NCBI RefSeq assembly: GCF_963678635.1
Contig: NC_087068.1
Coordinates: forward strand, 27,592,318-27,656,317
Direction: 5' to 3'
Source: Symsagittifera roscoffensis
Lineage: Eukaryota > Xenacoelomorpha > Acoela > Convolutidae
DNA length: 64,000 bases
The notes under the pieces were generated by a model, which saw only the letters and a list, made by a program, of their open reading frames with translations, searched no databases and was not told where the DNA came from. This document shows positions 10,801 to 20,643 of the stretch, piece after piece. A program made the translations under genes and the position numbers. Position 1 is the first letter of the stretch, and each line of letters begins with the position of its first letter.

Positions 10801-11691
10801 CGAAGGAAAGTCGGAAGTACTCGTTTTGGGGAAACGAATAAATTTCCTATGTTTTGGGGAATCCTCGGGTATATCAGCCCGAGACTGGCTTACTTGATTA
10901 GTACGATCAGAACCGGACACGACAAAACGGACTTTCTTATCCGGAGAGGCAGGAGTTGACGGAGGCGTAGTTGTTGACTGAGACTGAATGACATTAACTG
11001 AGTGTCTAATAGGGCTACCGTAGAATGTAGTTTGCTTTTTCCGTCGAGAAGAAGATCGTGACGAATTTGACGAAGAAGACATAATCCCATCCTGTTCCGA
11101 AAGTATGCCGTGACTATCTTGGGTGTTAGAGCCCGATGCCACCAATTTTGATGAAGTTCCTACTTGTGACTTCGAGATTGACGATTCTTCGTCTGAAGAA
11201 ATGGTAATAAGATCTGAGCCTACTGGGGTCATTATTGGAATTGGCGCCTTTGACTTGATGCTAATAGGAATTTCCGCTCCTGAATTGCCAGACTTAGAGG
11301 AAGAGACAATAACTGTAGATTTCGGTTTGACGTTAATACACCTTGGTTTGACGCTAATAGGAGCCTCTGTTCCTGGATTACCCGACGTAGAGGAAGAGAC
11401 TGTCAAGTCTACCACCGGAGTAGAATGCTGTGGATACGGGATGTTCTGTATACCCGGAGCCTCCGAAGTTGCATCTTCCCTTAATTTTGACGCCACCATT
11501 TGACTGCGGGGTGGAGTATGTGAAACTGGCATAGAGGGGAATTTCGAATGAGCAGGCACGTACACTGTTTTCGCTGAAATACGTTGCCTGGAACCCGATC
11601 GTTTGAGAGGCCTATTGTCTTCCGATGATGATGTTGAAGATGGCACGTTTGGGCGTTTCTTCCCTTTCTTCACAGGAGTTAATTGTTTTCC
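10783..11691 (-). CDS. Ty3 element: Ser-rich C-terminal frame downstream of pol
   Basis: About 300 open codons follow the pol stop codon TAA (11692-11694) in the same frame, without an ATG at the start (GTG is the only start-like codon near it). The peptide begins with a basic KKGKKRPN block. It is Ser/Pro/Thr-rich, with runs of Ser, SKSGNSGAEIPISIK repeats and charged patches, and ends FPSRRSDR. No Env signal peptide, transmembrane helix or known domain is visible. It is either a C-terminal Pol tail separated by a nonsense change, or a read-through extension. The long open frame in AT-rich DNA argues that it was coding. Confidence 0.5.
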   Translation of the reverse strand, partial: GKQLTPVKKGKKRPNVPSSTSSSEDNRPLKRSGSRQRISAKTVYVPAHSKFPSMPVSHTPPRSQMVASKLREDATSEAPGIQNIPYPQHSTPVVDLTVSSSTSGNPGTEAPISVKPRCINVKPKSTVIVSSSKSGNSGAEIPISIKSKAPIPIMTPVGSDLITISSDEESSISKSQVGTSSKLVASGSNTQDSHGILSEQDGIMSSSSNSSRSSSRRKKQTTFYGSPIRHSVNVIQSQSTTTPPSTPASPDKKVRFVVSGSDRTNQVSQSRADIPEDSPKHRKFIRFPKTSTSDFPSRRSDR

Positions 11692-13479
11692 TTAAAAACT
11701 TAGAGGGTTTGATTTAAGACGCACTGCCAAGTGATTCCTTCTAATAACTTTCCCTTTATCAGAAATATATGTGGAATCAGTGATCCGCACGATTTTGCCC
11801 TTATAAGGTTTGAAAAGTTCTCTGCCAGACTTCCTATTTAGAAATTTCCGAAAAATTTCGACCTTATTTGGTTCGTTCAATACTAAATAGTCCAAATTAC
11901 GTTTTGGCAACGAAGGGCGAATTTGTTCCGTTGGCATTTGGTTCCGGAATCTGAGGGTACCAGCAGACAAGTTCGAACGAAGAGTGGCTGCGAGGATTTG
12001 ATTTCTCTCCGTCAGGGTCTTCAGGGCTTTGACCCCCTCCTGATGTGTTAGAGACTTTTTCAATGACAACCACTGGTTTGCGGATTGTGCCAAGCTCTCC
12101 AGTGCACGGTAGTGGGGTGTATCCGCTACTGAATCTGTGGTTCCACCAAAATGTGGAGACACCGTCGGGCTTGATTGTCCTTTCTTGACGACTTTGATTC
12201 TGGGGCGACTATCGCACTGCTCCCGTCGCTGCTCTGGTGTGAGCAAGTCCCGTTCCAAACGTTGGTTGTCTAAATGAATTCCCGACGTTAACCGATCAGC
12301 CGCTATAGATAGCTCCGTATTCGGAGGACGACCAAAATGAAGTTCAAACGGGGAGACCCCGGTAACTGAATTTTTTGTAACCCGGATATCTTCAATAATA
12401 TTCCTAAGGGTATCCTGAACATTAGAGAAATCCGAACTTAACTGAGAGGCGCCCAAACGACGCTTAATTGTTTGTATCGACCGTTCGACTAAACCACAGC
12501 CACGATGGTCCCCCACCGGACAAAAATATTGTACAATATTTTTCTCTAGACAAAAATTTTGCACTAATTTATTTTTAAAACCGGAGTACTGGTCTGTTTT
12601 AATGGATCTGGGGATACTGTGCTGTTGAATGTATGACTTGAGAAACTTAATGATCTTCCGTCCTCCCGTGGAACGCGTAATCATAGCCGACGGATATTTT
12701 GAATAACGGTCGATTGCGACCAAGATATAAATACTATTACCAAATGAGTCAAGTAGAGGGCCTGCGTAATCAAGTTGCAGCTCTTCATTAGGACCCGATA
12801 AAAGAGGTAACGGCTTGGATGAATTAAATGATACGTTCGCTTTCAAATTCTTACCAAACTTTGTGCACTGAGGACAATCTTTGCACAGTTGTATAATGTC
12901 CCGATGCATTCGGGGCCACCAGATGTATTGTGCTGCGTCAACCATTGCTAACTGACCCGCATGCGATCTATGGAGTCGAGATAACAAAGGTTTGCGTAGA
13001 CACATGGGAATAGCGATCCTATTATCCACCACAACACAGCCATCAACTACCGCTGCACAATGCCAAAATGATTTAATATAGGAGTCGATACGGCAAAATC
13101 CTTCGTAATCCCGGTTGATAATTGCTCGTTTCATGAGGCTTAAACTGGCATCTTCATCCGTGAGCTCCGATAATACATCTGAGTCCAGAATTCCCACTAG
13201 TCCAGTTAACGATTTCTGGTCCGCAGCGACCACTGGTGACTTTAAGATCTCGAGACTGTTGACTGACTGAGATTGTTGTTTTGGTATCCTGCCCCGTTTG
13301 GACCTGAAATTCGCTAGAATACGGGCGTATTGACTCCTCAGTTCTACTCCTCGTTGAACTGTTGTAGATCTTCTGGGTCGAACAGCCCCCGCGCGAAACC
13401 GCGGCCTGGCTCTATCTGAGGAGAACCAATGTTGAGTGACCGGCAGATACTGATTTAACAACTGCTCGAAACTGTCGTT

Positions 13480-13760
13480 TGTGTTGTTGGTACTTGTGTT
13501 GGGATTCATTGCAGTCTGAAAGTGAAAAACACTCAAAATAATTTCACTCCAACCAATCCGATATGTTGAAATCAAGACAAAAAAATTGATTATTAATGCC
13601 AACAGATGACAACCGCTCACTGCCAAAGTAATAATCCACAATGAAATTAGAAATGGCAGATAAATTGTGATCCATGCTGAGAAAGTGGCAAAATTCGGCA
13701 TGTTAATACTTGACGCTGATTGGCTAGAATATGAGCCAACACTTTGGACGCCCTCTAGCG
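13480..13760 (-). other. hydrophobic linker with intron-like signals inside Ty3 pol
   Basis: Between RNase H and integrase, the pol frame encodes two probable membrane helices (ITIYLPFLISLWIITLAV and HLLALIINFFVLISTY). At the DNA level the second overlaps a GTGAGC...TTTTTCACTTTCAG segment of about 110 bp that looks like an intron. It is followed at once by ACTGCAATG and an Asn/Thr- then Arg-rich protein start (MNPNTSTNNTNDS). This may be a splice unit that lets integrase be made from a subgenomic RNA. Inference only. Confidence 0.4.
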
Positions 13761-13881
13761 GAGAAGAAATCGATGGATTAGAGAAGTTATTTTGACTAAT
13801 GGCGAACATTTTGTCGCCCTCTAGCGGATAGAAACTTTCCGATGTAGATTGAATGTCTTGAAATAAGACGCCCTCTACCGG
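13749..13881 (-). promoter_or_regulatory. three CTCF-like motifs in Ty3 pol
   Basis: The 13-mer CGCCCTCTAGCGG occurs at 13749-13761 and 13815-13827, with a one-base variant at 13869-13881. Its complement CCGCTAGAGGGCG matches the core of the bilaterian CTCF binding consensus. Spacings are 66 and 54 nt, both whole codons, and the encoded peptide repeats as PLEG/PLEG/PVEG, so a coding repeat is an alternative explanation. Confidence 0.4.
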
Positions 13882-15876
13882 TATATTTCCAAACTTGTTC
13901 GTTGCAACAAGTGAACTATTGATATCGGGACAATTGATCCGAGATTGACAATTTCCCAATAACTCAACTAGGTTAATTTGATCAGGTACGACATAATCCT
14001 GACTTATCTCCACGGTATTGGATAACTCCTCAGATGAAGTATGATGCTTGGCCCAACCGTCCAAGAATTCACATGCATCAAAGAATCGACTAATGCATTT
14101 GACAACATATTGTTCGTCAAAACTACTCGGTCGTGGAGCTTCAAATGTTGGGAAACGAGATAAGTAATCCACGATTCCTAGCTTACAGCCGGAGATATGG
14201 AAAATATCGAAGTCGAAAGGTAATAACCTATCAGCCCATCTAGTTAAACGTGACTGATACGTTTTGTTTCCACGGTTCGTCTTTAATGCAGATATGATTG
14301 CTTTATGATCAGTTAGAATCACGAAATGATTCCCTAGCAAATATGTTCGGAAATGCTCACACGACCATACAATTGCTAGGAGTTCTAATTCATTGGTACT
14401 ATATTTCTTCTCCTGATCGTTTAGAAAACGTGATGCAAAAGCAATTGGCACCCAAACATCCTCCTCTATCTCCTGTTCTAATGCTGCACCCAGACCACTA
14501 TGACTAGCGTCACATTTCACCCGCGAGTTCCGACTTTGGTCATAGTGATACATTTTTGTTATGTTCGCGATCAGCTGCAAGATGTTGCGAAACGCCATTT
14601 GCTGACATTCCCCCACTCAAATTTGCTTTTATTACCTGCCGTCAGTGACGGGCGTAATTGGTCGGAATGGACCTGAAGATTCGGTAAAAACCGTTGTAGA
14701 TGGTTGAGTATGCCCATGAATGAACGGAGTTGTTTGAGTGTCCTTGGTGGTTCCAGAGCGAGTACTGCCTCTATCTTAGAACGTTTCGGTCTGTATCCTT
14801 CTGAATCACTATCGTATCCTAACCAAGATAATTGATTTAAGGAAAACTCGCATTTCGAAAGTTTCAGAGCAAAACCTTCTTTATCCAGACGACTTATCAC
14901 CTTGTCTACAAGAATATTATGATCCTCGACTGAGCCCATCGAAACAATCAGAATATCATCAAGGAAACAAAATACTCCTGACAGACCCTGGAGAGTATTG
15001 TCCATCGCTTTTTGGAATTCCTTTGGCATGTCCGTAAGACCCTAAAACCCCGTCTTGAACCAATACGTACCAGTTTGTTCTCCGCAGACGATATTAAAAT
15101 TGCAATGTCGGCTAATTTCCTCACTGAGCGGAATCTGGCTGAAGGCATATTTTAAATCTAAGGACGTAAACCAAACATCTCCTGAAATATCCGACGTAAT
15201 TATCTGGGCGGCTGAGTCCAATAGTTCTAACAAATTTGGCATTTGGTAATGATTCTTATGAATTTGTTCATTCATAGGTTTAGCATCCATAGCTAATTTC
15301 ACAGAACCATCTTTCTTCGCCGTAATTACTATCGGAGAGATGAAATATTCACTGGTACATTTATTCAATTTAACCACGTGCCCTTCATGAATGAGTTTTT
15401 GAATTTCCTGACCAACTTTATCTTGAATATGTACCGGCACTCTCCTTCCCTTTTCTTGAATTGGGACGAGTGGAGACTTGAACGTAGAGAATACTTTGTG
15501 GTTTTTAGCTTTGCCAATTCTATTGAACACCCGATGGAACTTCTGGTGAAAGTGAGATTTCCATGAATCCGATGTTAAATTCGGGTTTGATTGGGAAACT
15601 TCTCCCACCAAAGGACGATCTGGCCTGACTTGCGTTGTTCTTACTCCCAATTGTGGTTGCAAATCCAAACCCAGTAAACAACGTGTTCGATTTTCTGATA
15701 TGAGGAATTTTGCAGACTTGATATGCCATCCCAAAGATGATACATCCACAATCAACGTACCCATCAATTCAATTTTCTTCCGATTATAGTCAACGTAAAC
15801 TGTATCAATTGGACTTTCTTGAACCGTGAAGAACTTGGCTGAAGGAACCGTTTTTATAATATAATCTGCTGTCTTT

Positions 15877-16785
15877 TTATTCACGAAGGAGGCTGGACTC
15901 CCAGTATCCACTGTTGCCTTGAAAAACGTCCTTACCACAACGTAGTGTAATCTGGATGGAACGTAACTTGCCCGTGGCTGCATTTACCACCTCCAACCTT
16001 TTCACTGATTTAATTGGGAGACTTGGTTTTACAGCTGCTACAGATAAAACAGTGAATTCCGACTCACTATCGGACGTGATGAAATTACATGTTTCTTCCA
16101 CTGTCTCATCTGACTCAGCTTCCACGTTCGCTACATTCTTAGAATTACAGCATTTGGCAAAGTGGCCCTTTTTGTTACAATTCCTGCAAGTAACATTTCT
16201 GGCTGGACAACTCTGCTTGTGGTTTGGTGAGAATCTGTTACCACAGAAATAACATGACTTCGATTTCTCGTTGATCTCCTTCTTCTTACCATTCTGGGCC
16301 CGATTAATCCTGTCTGAAAGTTTCTTACCCTGGACAGAGAAGGTGGGTTCCTGTTTTATCCGGGAATTCTGACCCATAGTAGCACCTGCCTGGGAATAAT
16401 TGCCCGACGACGACGAACTCCCGAGTTGCCTTTGCAAGTCGGTTGCCGTCTGTGCTCCCTTTTCTTGCAGTAAAGCTGATTTCAGAGAATCCTCCGGAGT
16501 GGCACCTGGATGAATGCATAATTCTCTCTGAATATCCTTATATCTCATTTTGGCAATGAAGATATCTCTGACGACTTCCTTTTCTTGATCAATTGTCCAT
16601 CCACACAGGGCGGCTTGTCCCGTCAATCGTAAATAGAATGCTTCCAAACTTTCTCGGTCTGAATGTACCGCGTTGTAGATTTGCATACGTTCAATGATGA
16701 AATTTTTCTCCTTTTTGAATAGGAGAACACAGAATTCATGGAATTCCCGAAACGTTAATTCACTCAGATCTGCATGAGGATAACT
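15877..16785 (-). CDS. gag: Ty3/gypsy gag, C-terminal part (truncated by gap)
   Basis: The frame enters from the assembly gap and runs to 15877. It holds the C-terminal part of a capsid-like domain (LTFREFHEFCVLLFKKEKNF; MQIYNAVHSDRESLEAFYLR; QAALCGWTIDQEKEVVRDIF), a Ser/Gln-rich linker, and two zinc knuckles near 16240-16150. The first knuckle has unusual spacing (CYFCGNRFSPNHKQSC, CX2CX7HX3C). The second is canonical (CRNCNKKGHFAKCC, CX2CX4HX4C). An acidic stretch (ESDETVEETC) and the first protease strand follow before the frame change at 15922-15926. The paired knuckles are like those of Mag-lineage Ty3 elements. The N-terminus is missing. Confidence 0.75.
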   Translation of the reverse strand, partial: SYPHADLSELTFREFHEFCVLLFKKEKNFIIERMQIYNAVHSDRESLEAFYLRLTGQAALCGWTIDQEKEVVRDIFIAKMRYKDIQRELCIHPGATPEDSLKSALLQEKGAQTATDLQRQLGSSSSSGNYSQAGATMGQNSRIKQEPTFSVQGKKLSDRINRAQNGKKKEINEKSKSCYFCGNRFSPNHKQSCPARNVTCRNCNKKGHFAKCCNSKNVANVEAESDETVEETCNFITSDSESEFTVLSVAAVKPSLPIKSVKRLEVVNAATGKLRSIQITLRCGKDVFQGNSGYWESSLLRE

Positions 16786-16985
16786 NNNNNNNNNNNNNNN
16801 NNNNNNNNNNNNNNNNNNNNNNNNNNNNNNNNNNNNNNNNNNNNNNNNNNNNNNNNNNNNNNNNNNNNNNNNNNNNNNNNNNNNNNNNNNNNNNNNNNNN
16901 NNNNNNNNNNNNNNNNNNNNNNNNNNNNNNNNNNNNNNNNNNNNNNNNNNNNNNNNNNNNNNNNNNNNNNNNNNNNNNNNNNNNN
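16786..16985. other. assembly gap, 200 N
   Basis: Exactly 200 N, so probably a fixed-size placeholder of unknown true length. It separates the Ty3 gag from the LINE reverse transcriptase. An apparent continuous ORF across it is an artefact. The missing DNA should hold the Ty3 gag start and 5' LTR and the LINE 3' end. Confidence 0.98.
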
Positions 16986-19115
16986 GATATCTTGTTAGTT
17001 GCAAACCATTCACTAACTTTGTCGAGTTCTCTCTGTAGGTAAATACAGGAGTTGGAAAGAAGTTTTTAGTCATCGGCAAACGCGTATGTTCAAGAATAGC
17101 AGATAGCATCGTATAGGGATTTAAAATAAATGAGGAAGAGAAGAGGGCCCAGAATAGAGCCCTGGAGAACTCCGCTTGTTATTATCGTGGAGCCTGAAAT
17201 GGCACTGCCATCAACTGTTATCTGTCGCCGATCTGTGAGATAACTTTCAAGAAGTTTGTAGAGTCTTCCTCCAATTCCAATATTTCTGAGTTTTGTTAAA
17301 AGTGTGCTGTGACAGACTTTATCAAACGCTTTTTCAAAATCAATGTAGCAGGCATGGAGTTGTTCCACTTTGGCATCATCAAGAGAGGAGTAAATTTCGT
17401 CGACGAAGGTAAGCAGTTGTAGAACAGCCGAACGCTTGGCGCGAAAATCGAATTGGCAATTGCTAATATATGGCCCAACATGTTCATACAATTGATTGAA
17501 AATGCACCTTTCAAACACTTTCGATAAAGCACTGAGGAGAGTAATCGGACTGTAATTCTCTACATTTCTCTCATCTCCTTTTTTGAAGATCGGAAAAGTC
17601 GAGCCACGCTTTCACGCAGAAGGGTATTCTCCTTCATTTTGAAACGCGTTGAATAGTGATGCGACTGATGGAGCTAGCTCTGCTGAGAATTTTTTGAGGA
17701 CTCTGTTTGGTAGTCCGTCCGGTCCACCAGCTTTTTCTTCGTTAAGCTTCACCATTAGTTCTCGGATGTTATTCGTTTCAATTTTTACTTTGGACAACTT
17801 TGGAACATGGTCTGCTGCAATCTCATTGACTGTGGAGGCACTCTTGCTGTGGTAAACACTGATGAAAAACTTATTGAATAAGTTTGCTTTCGATACATCG
17901 TCTGTTGCTGTTTCACTTTTGAGGTTTACACAGCTCGGAGTTGCACCACTTTTCCTCAAACAGGTGTAGTATTTCTGAATGTCTGAGAAGCTTCGCTGAC
18001 CAGCTTTTTTCACTTCAAAGTTTGCTTGGTCTGCTAGGGAACCTTCTTGGATAGCCAGTTCAAGATTTTCATATTTGAGTTTGTTACTGTCTGTTGGTTT
18101 TCGGTTTTGCCGTTTTTCAGCAGTGGTTTTGTGTTTGCTAAGATTCGAGGTTTCATTTGAAATCCAAGGAGGTAGTTTTCGTCTGTGTTTTGTGATTCTT
18201 GGAACAAATTTGCAACTTTTTTGGTAAATCCAGGTGTACCATGTATCTAATAGCACTTCCACGTTGCTATAGCAGTAGGCTTCACTCCAGAAATGGTTTT
18301 TTTGAATGTCTAATTGTAAGGACTCAGTGTCTGATTTGGAGAAGTTGAAGATTGCGAAGTTTTGTGGATTGTTTGTTCTTGTAAGTTCGTTGATCCACAC
18401 GTGTTCAATCATCGATGTAAAAGCTTTGTGGACTGATAATAATCTGCCAGATTGCGAGTATTTTTCATGAGTGGATGAATCTACATATGAATGCGACACC
18501 ATGTTCGGGTTGTTGTAGAGAAACACGTCGAGCTGGGACATTGGGAGCATCTGTTAATAAATTGAGGTAAGAAGGTGGTCTAGAACTTTTGACTCTATTT
18601 CGTTTGTGGAGAACATAGTGTCCCAGTCAGTTTCGTTGAAGTTAATACCTCCTGAAAAAATAACACTGTCAGATTTTTTTTGTTTCTGGCAGATGCTGAG
18701 GGTATTCAGCAACTCGCTGAACTTCTCAGCACTCCATCGATAAGAGCTGTTGGCCGGGGGACAGTAGACATAACATAATATGATTGAGGAGTCACCGAGG
18801 AAGAGTTCTGCGGCGACACAATCTTTCATGTTTTCAAGGTCGATAGGGGCTGTTTTAAAGTTTTTGACCGCAAGCAGGACACCACCGTGTGAGGTATTGC
18901 CATTTTTGGATGGACGGTCCTTCCGGTTTGTGGTAAAGTTTTGTAGGAATAAGGAGCTGTTGTGGACATGTTCCGTAAACCAAGTCTCTGTGATGCACAA
19001 AACGTCATGAGCGCCGACTGTGGCAATTGTATTTGAGAAATATAGACGCCTACTGATATCAAGAAGGCTTCTGACTTTAAATGTCAGTATTTTGAAAGAG
19101 TTTTGAGGTAGTCAT
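16986..19115 (-). pseudogene. LINE ORF2 (APE endonuclease + reverse transcriptase), broken
   Basis: One reading frame can be followed without frameshift from about 19115 to the gap. The endonuclease shows KILTFKVRSLLD, CITETWF, GGVLLAV, CYVYCPP and FSGGINFNETDW; the last should carry a catalytic Asp (GDxN-type), and none is seen. RT motifs: GGPDGLPNRVLKKF, PIFKKGD, VENYSPITLLSALSKVFER, DFEKAFDKV, GVLQGSILGPLLFLIY and FADD (17069-17080). In-frame stops occur at 18554-18556 (TAA), 17612-17614 (TGA), 17090-17092 (TGA) and 17066-17068 (TAA). A further TGA lies just upstream of the endonuclease start near 19110. The order and motifs fit the CR1/jockey group. It is dead as it stands, from point changes rather than indels. 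Confidence 0.85.
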
Positions 19116-19264
19116 AGCTCACAGGTTTCACTCACATTATCGTCGTTACGTTCATCCATGTCATGCCACTCTTTGTTTTCTGTATTTGTAGTTTGAAGTC
19201 TCTTATGCGCAAAATTTTTCGGTTGACTCCGTTGTCGATCAGTTTTCTTCGTCTTTTCAAGCTT

Positions 19265-19910
19265 TCAATCTCTTTTGCAGCTTGTTCCCGAGTTAACTCG
19301 GGGCCGGCATAGACTGCACTGGGATAGTCTTAGCAGAATCAAATTGTTTCCCCATATTTGCGAAACTCTTGCAATGATTGTTCGCGTTTTGTTTTCGACT
19401 GTGTCGGTTACTGTGCATTGCAATCCGAGAAAAGTGATGACTTTCTTGACTTCCGCAAGATCACTTTCGATTTTCTTTCTTTGGTCAGCTACAGTTGATT
19501 CGGGAATGCATCTTATTCGGATTCCAAGCATTTCGCTTTGAGCAGGACGTTGGTTTTGTTCGTGTGTTCTTCTTGCTTTAGGTTCTGGACTATTGGCGGG
19601 CACTGATCGTTTCACTGATTCGGATAGGGCCACGACTGCTTCGTGAATGGGCTTCACCTGAGAGGTAAACACTGCTTGCATAATACTGTCTTCAGTTTTT
19701 TGTTCATTGCATTTCGCAATGACCCAGTCACTTTTTCCTCTGTCTGCACAGGTCGAGCATAGCGTCAAAAAGTTGTTTTTAACATCTTTCAGCTCGCGGA
19801 GTAAAGCCGCAGAGAATTCAGTGCAGCTAGGCGTCCGGTGTAGGGTTGTATTGCAAACCAGGCAGCAGAAAACATCATCCTCGAGGGTGCTCGCACGACT
19901 TGCACGACAT
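19265..19910 (-). pseudogene. LINE ORF1 with PHD-like zinc finger
   Basis: Upstream of ORF2 on the same strand lies a frame with CCLVCN..LH..PSC and LCSTC, a long charged middle (AQSEMLGIRIRCIP, DLAEVKKVITFLGLQC) and an end at 19265. A better start is the ATG at 19910 (MSCKSCEHPRG), which supplies the first CxxC pair of a C4HC3 PHD-type finger but lies in another frame, so a one-base change separates it from the rest near 19880. PHD-type ORF1 proteins are known in CR1-like LINEs. The IRIRCIPES..DLAEVKKVITFLGLQ part may be the RNA-binding region. The longer frame from 19987 is less likely as the natural start. Confidence 0.65.
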
Positions 19911-19989
19911 GTTTGGGGTGGGGATGAAGGAAGAAAGAAAAAAGTTGATACTGGAAGAAAAAGTCGAAAACCGGTAGATTCAAGCATTC

Positions 19990-20065
19990 TAAAGGCTCAG
20001 GGGGAAGCGGGGTTTGATCCTGGGGGTCGCCCTCGCCAGTATTGCCGTGAGCCACTAAGCTAAAC
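19990..20065 (-). ncRNA. tRNA-like SINE head 2 (pol III A/B boxes)
   Basis: On the minus strand, TAGCTTAGTGG matches the tRNA A box fully and GGATCAAACCC, ~40 nt later, is a weaker B box. It sits directly before LINE ORF1. It is not a full cloverleaf tRNA, so it is called as a tRNA-derived element. Confidence 0.45.
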
Positions 20066-20109
20066 TGACTTAGATAGATGATTGTAGCGAAGAATATCAA
20101 TTCTGGTTG

Positions 20110-20222
20110 TTATAAAGCTTTCAAAGTTGTTCCGAAAATTTTCGACACTGCCGGAATCGAACCCTGCAGTTGTCTTGTAGAAGTCGAGGGCTTTAACCAC
20201 TGCTCCACAGGCCTCGCTCCTA
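20110..20222 (-). ncRNA. tRNA-like SINE head 1 (pol III A/B boxes)
   Basis: On the minus strand, TGGAGCAGTGGTTAAAGCC is A-box-like and GGTTCGATTCC is a perfect B box, ~35 nt apart, within a tRNA-like arrangement. It lies ~45 bp upstream of the second tRNA-like head and ~200 bp upstream of LINE ORF1. The acceptor stem does not close, so a functional tRNA gene is unlikely. Confidence 0.55.
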
Positions 20223-20418
20223 ATTGACTGTTATTGCCAATTATTTGCTGTGCTGTCATTGGCGGTGCCCAACTACGCGCCGCGTACATCGACATTACTT
20301 CTGAAACGATTTAATTCACATTACTTCTGAAACTATAAAAATATAAAATTAATTTCAAATATATATGATATGAAATGTTAGGATCCCTTGTAACTATTAA
20401 ATCTCTAATAGCGCTCAG

Positions 20419-20643
20419 TTGGGGGTCAGGAACGTAATTGACTCTATAATTTTTAGATCGAACAAGTCAGGTAATGCGGTAATCTTGCTTACAATTTTGC
20501 AATTACGGGGAATAATTGACATGCATACTGAATTCGGATTCAATGGTGGGATCGTCTCACCTTTGAATGCCGATGGTAACCATAAGGTAGTGTTTGTGCG
20601 GACTGATTTTGTTTCTTTGGTGATTGCTTTTAAGGAAATTTAG
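20419..20643 (+). other. short open frame, unresolved
   Basis: A 74-codon frame of less AT-biased composition (FGFNGGIVSPLNADGNHKVVF, then VRTDFVSLVIAF) with an AG before and GT within. It may be a decayed exon or element piece. No family recognised and no clear start. Confidence 0.2.

Larger units (their letters stand above)
11692..15926 (-). pseudogene. pol: Ty3/gypsy pol (protease, RT, RNase H, integrase), broken
   Basis: Domains in order on the minus strand: aspartic protease (VDTGSPASF, near 15890); reverse transcriptase with LDLKYAFSQIPL (near 15130) and the FLDD catalytic box (near 14960); RNase H (CDASHSGLGAALEQ near 14500, TDHKAI near 14300); an unusual ~350-residue linker; an HHCC zinc module (12980-12870); and the integrase core with Asp in LDYAGPL, Asp in TDQYSGF and Glu in VERSIQ. 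Three breaks are visible. A one-base frame change in an A5 run (15922-15926) cuts protease from Gag. An in-frame TAG at 15042-15044 lies inside RT. A one-base frame change in a C5 run (14610-14614) lies between RT and RNase H. Both frame changes are at homopolymers and could be assembly errors; the TAG is not of that kind. Confidence 0.85.

Noticed and set aside
16325-17109. Continuous ORF reaching 17109 as a longer Gag
   Set aside because: Runs through 200 N and into LINE RT DNA read in the wrong frame.
20110-20222. Functional tRNA gene
   Set aside because: A and B boxes are present but acceptor and anticodon stems do not form a credible cloverleaf.
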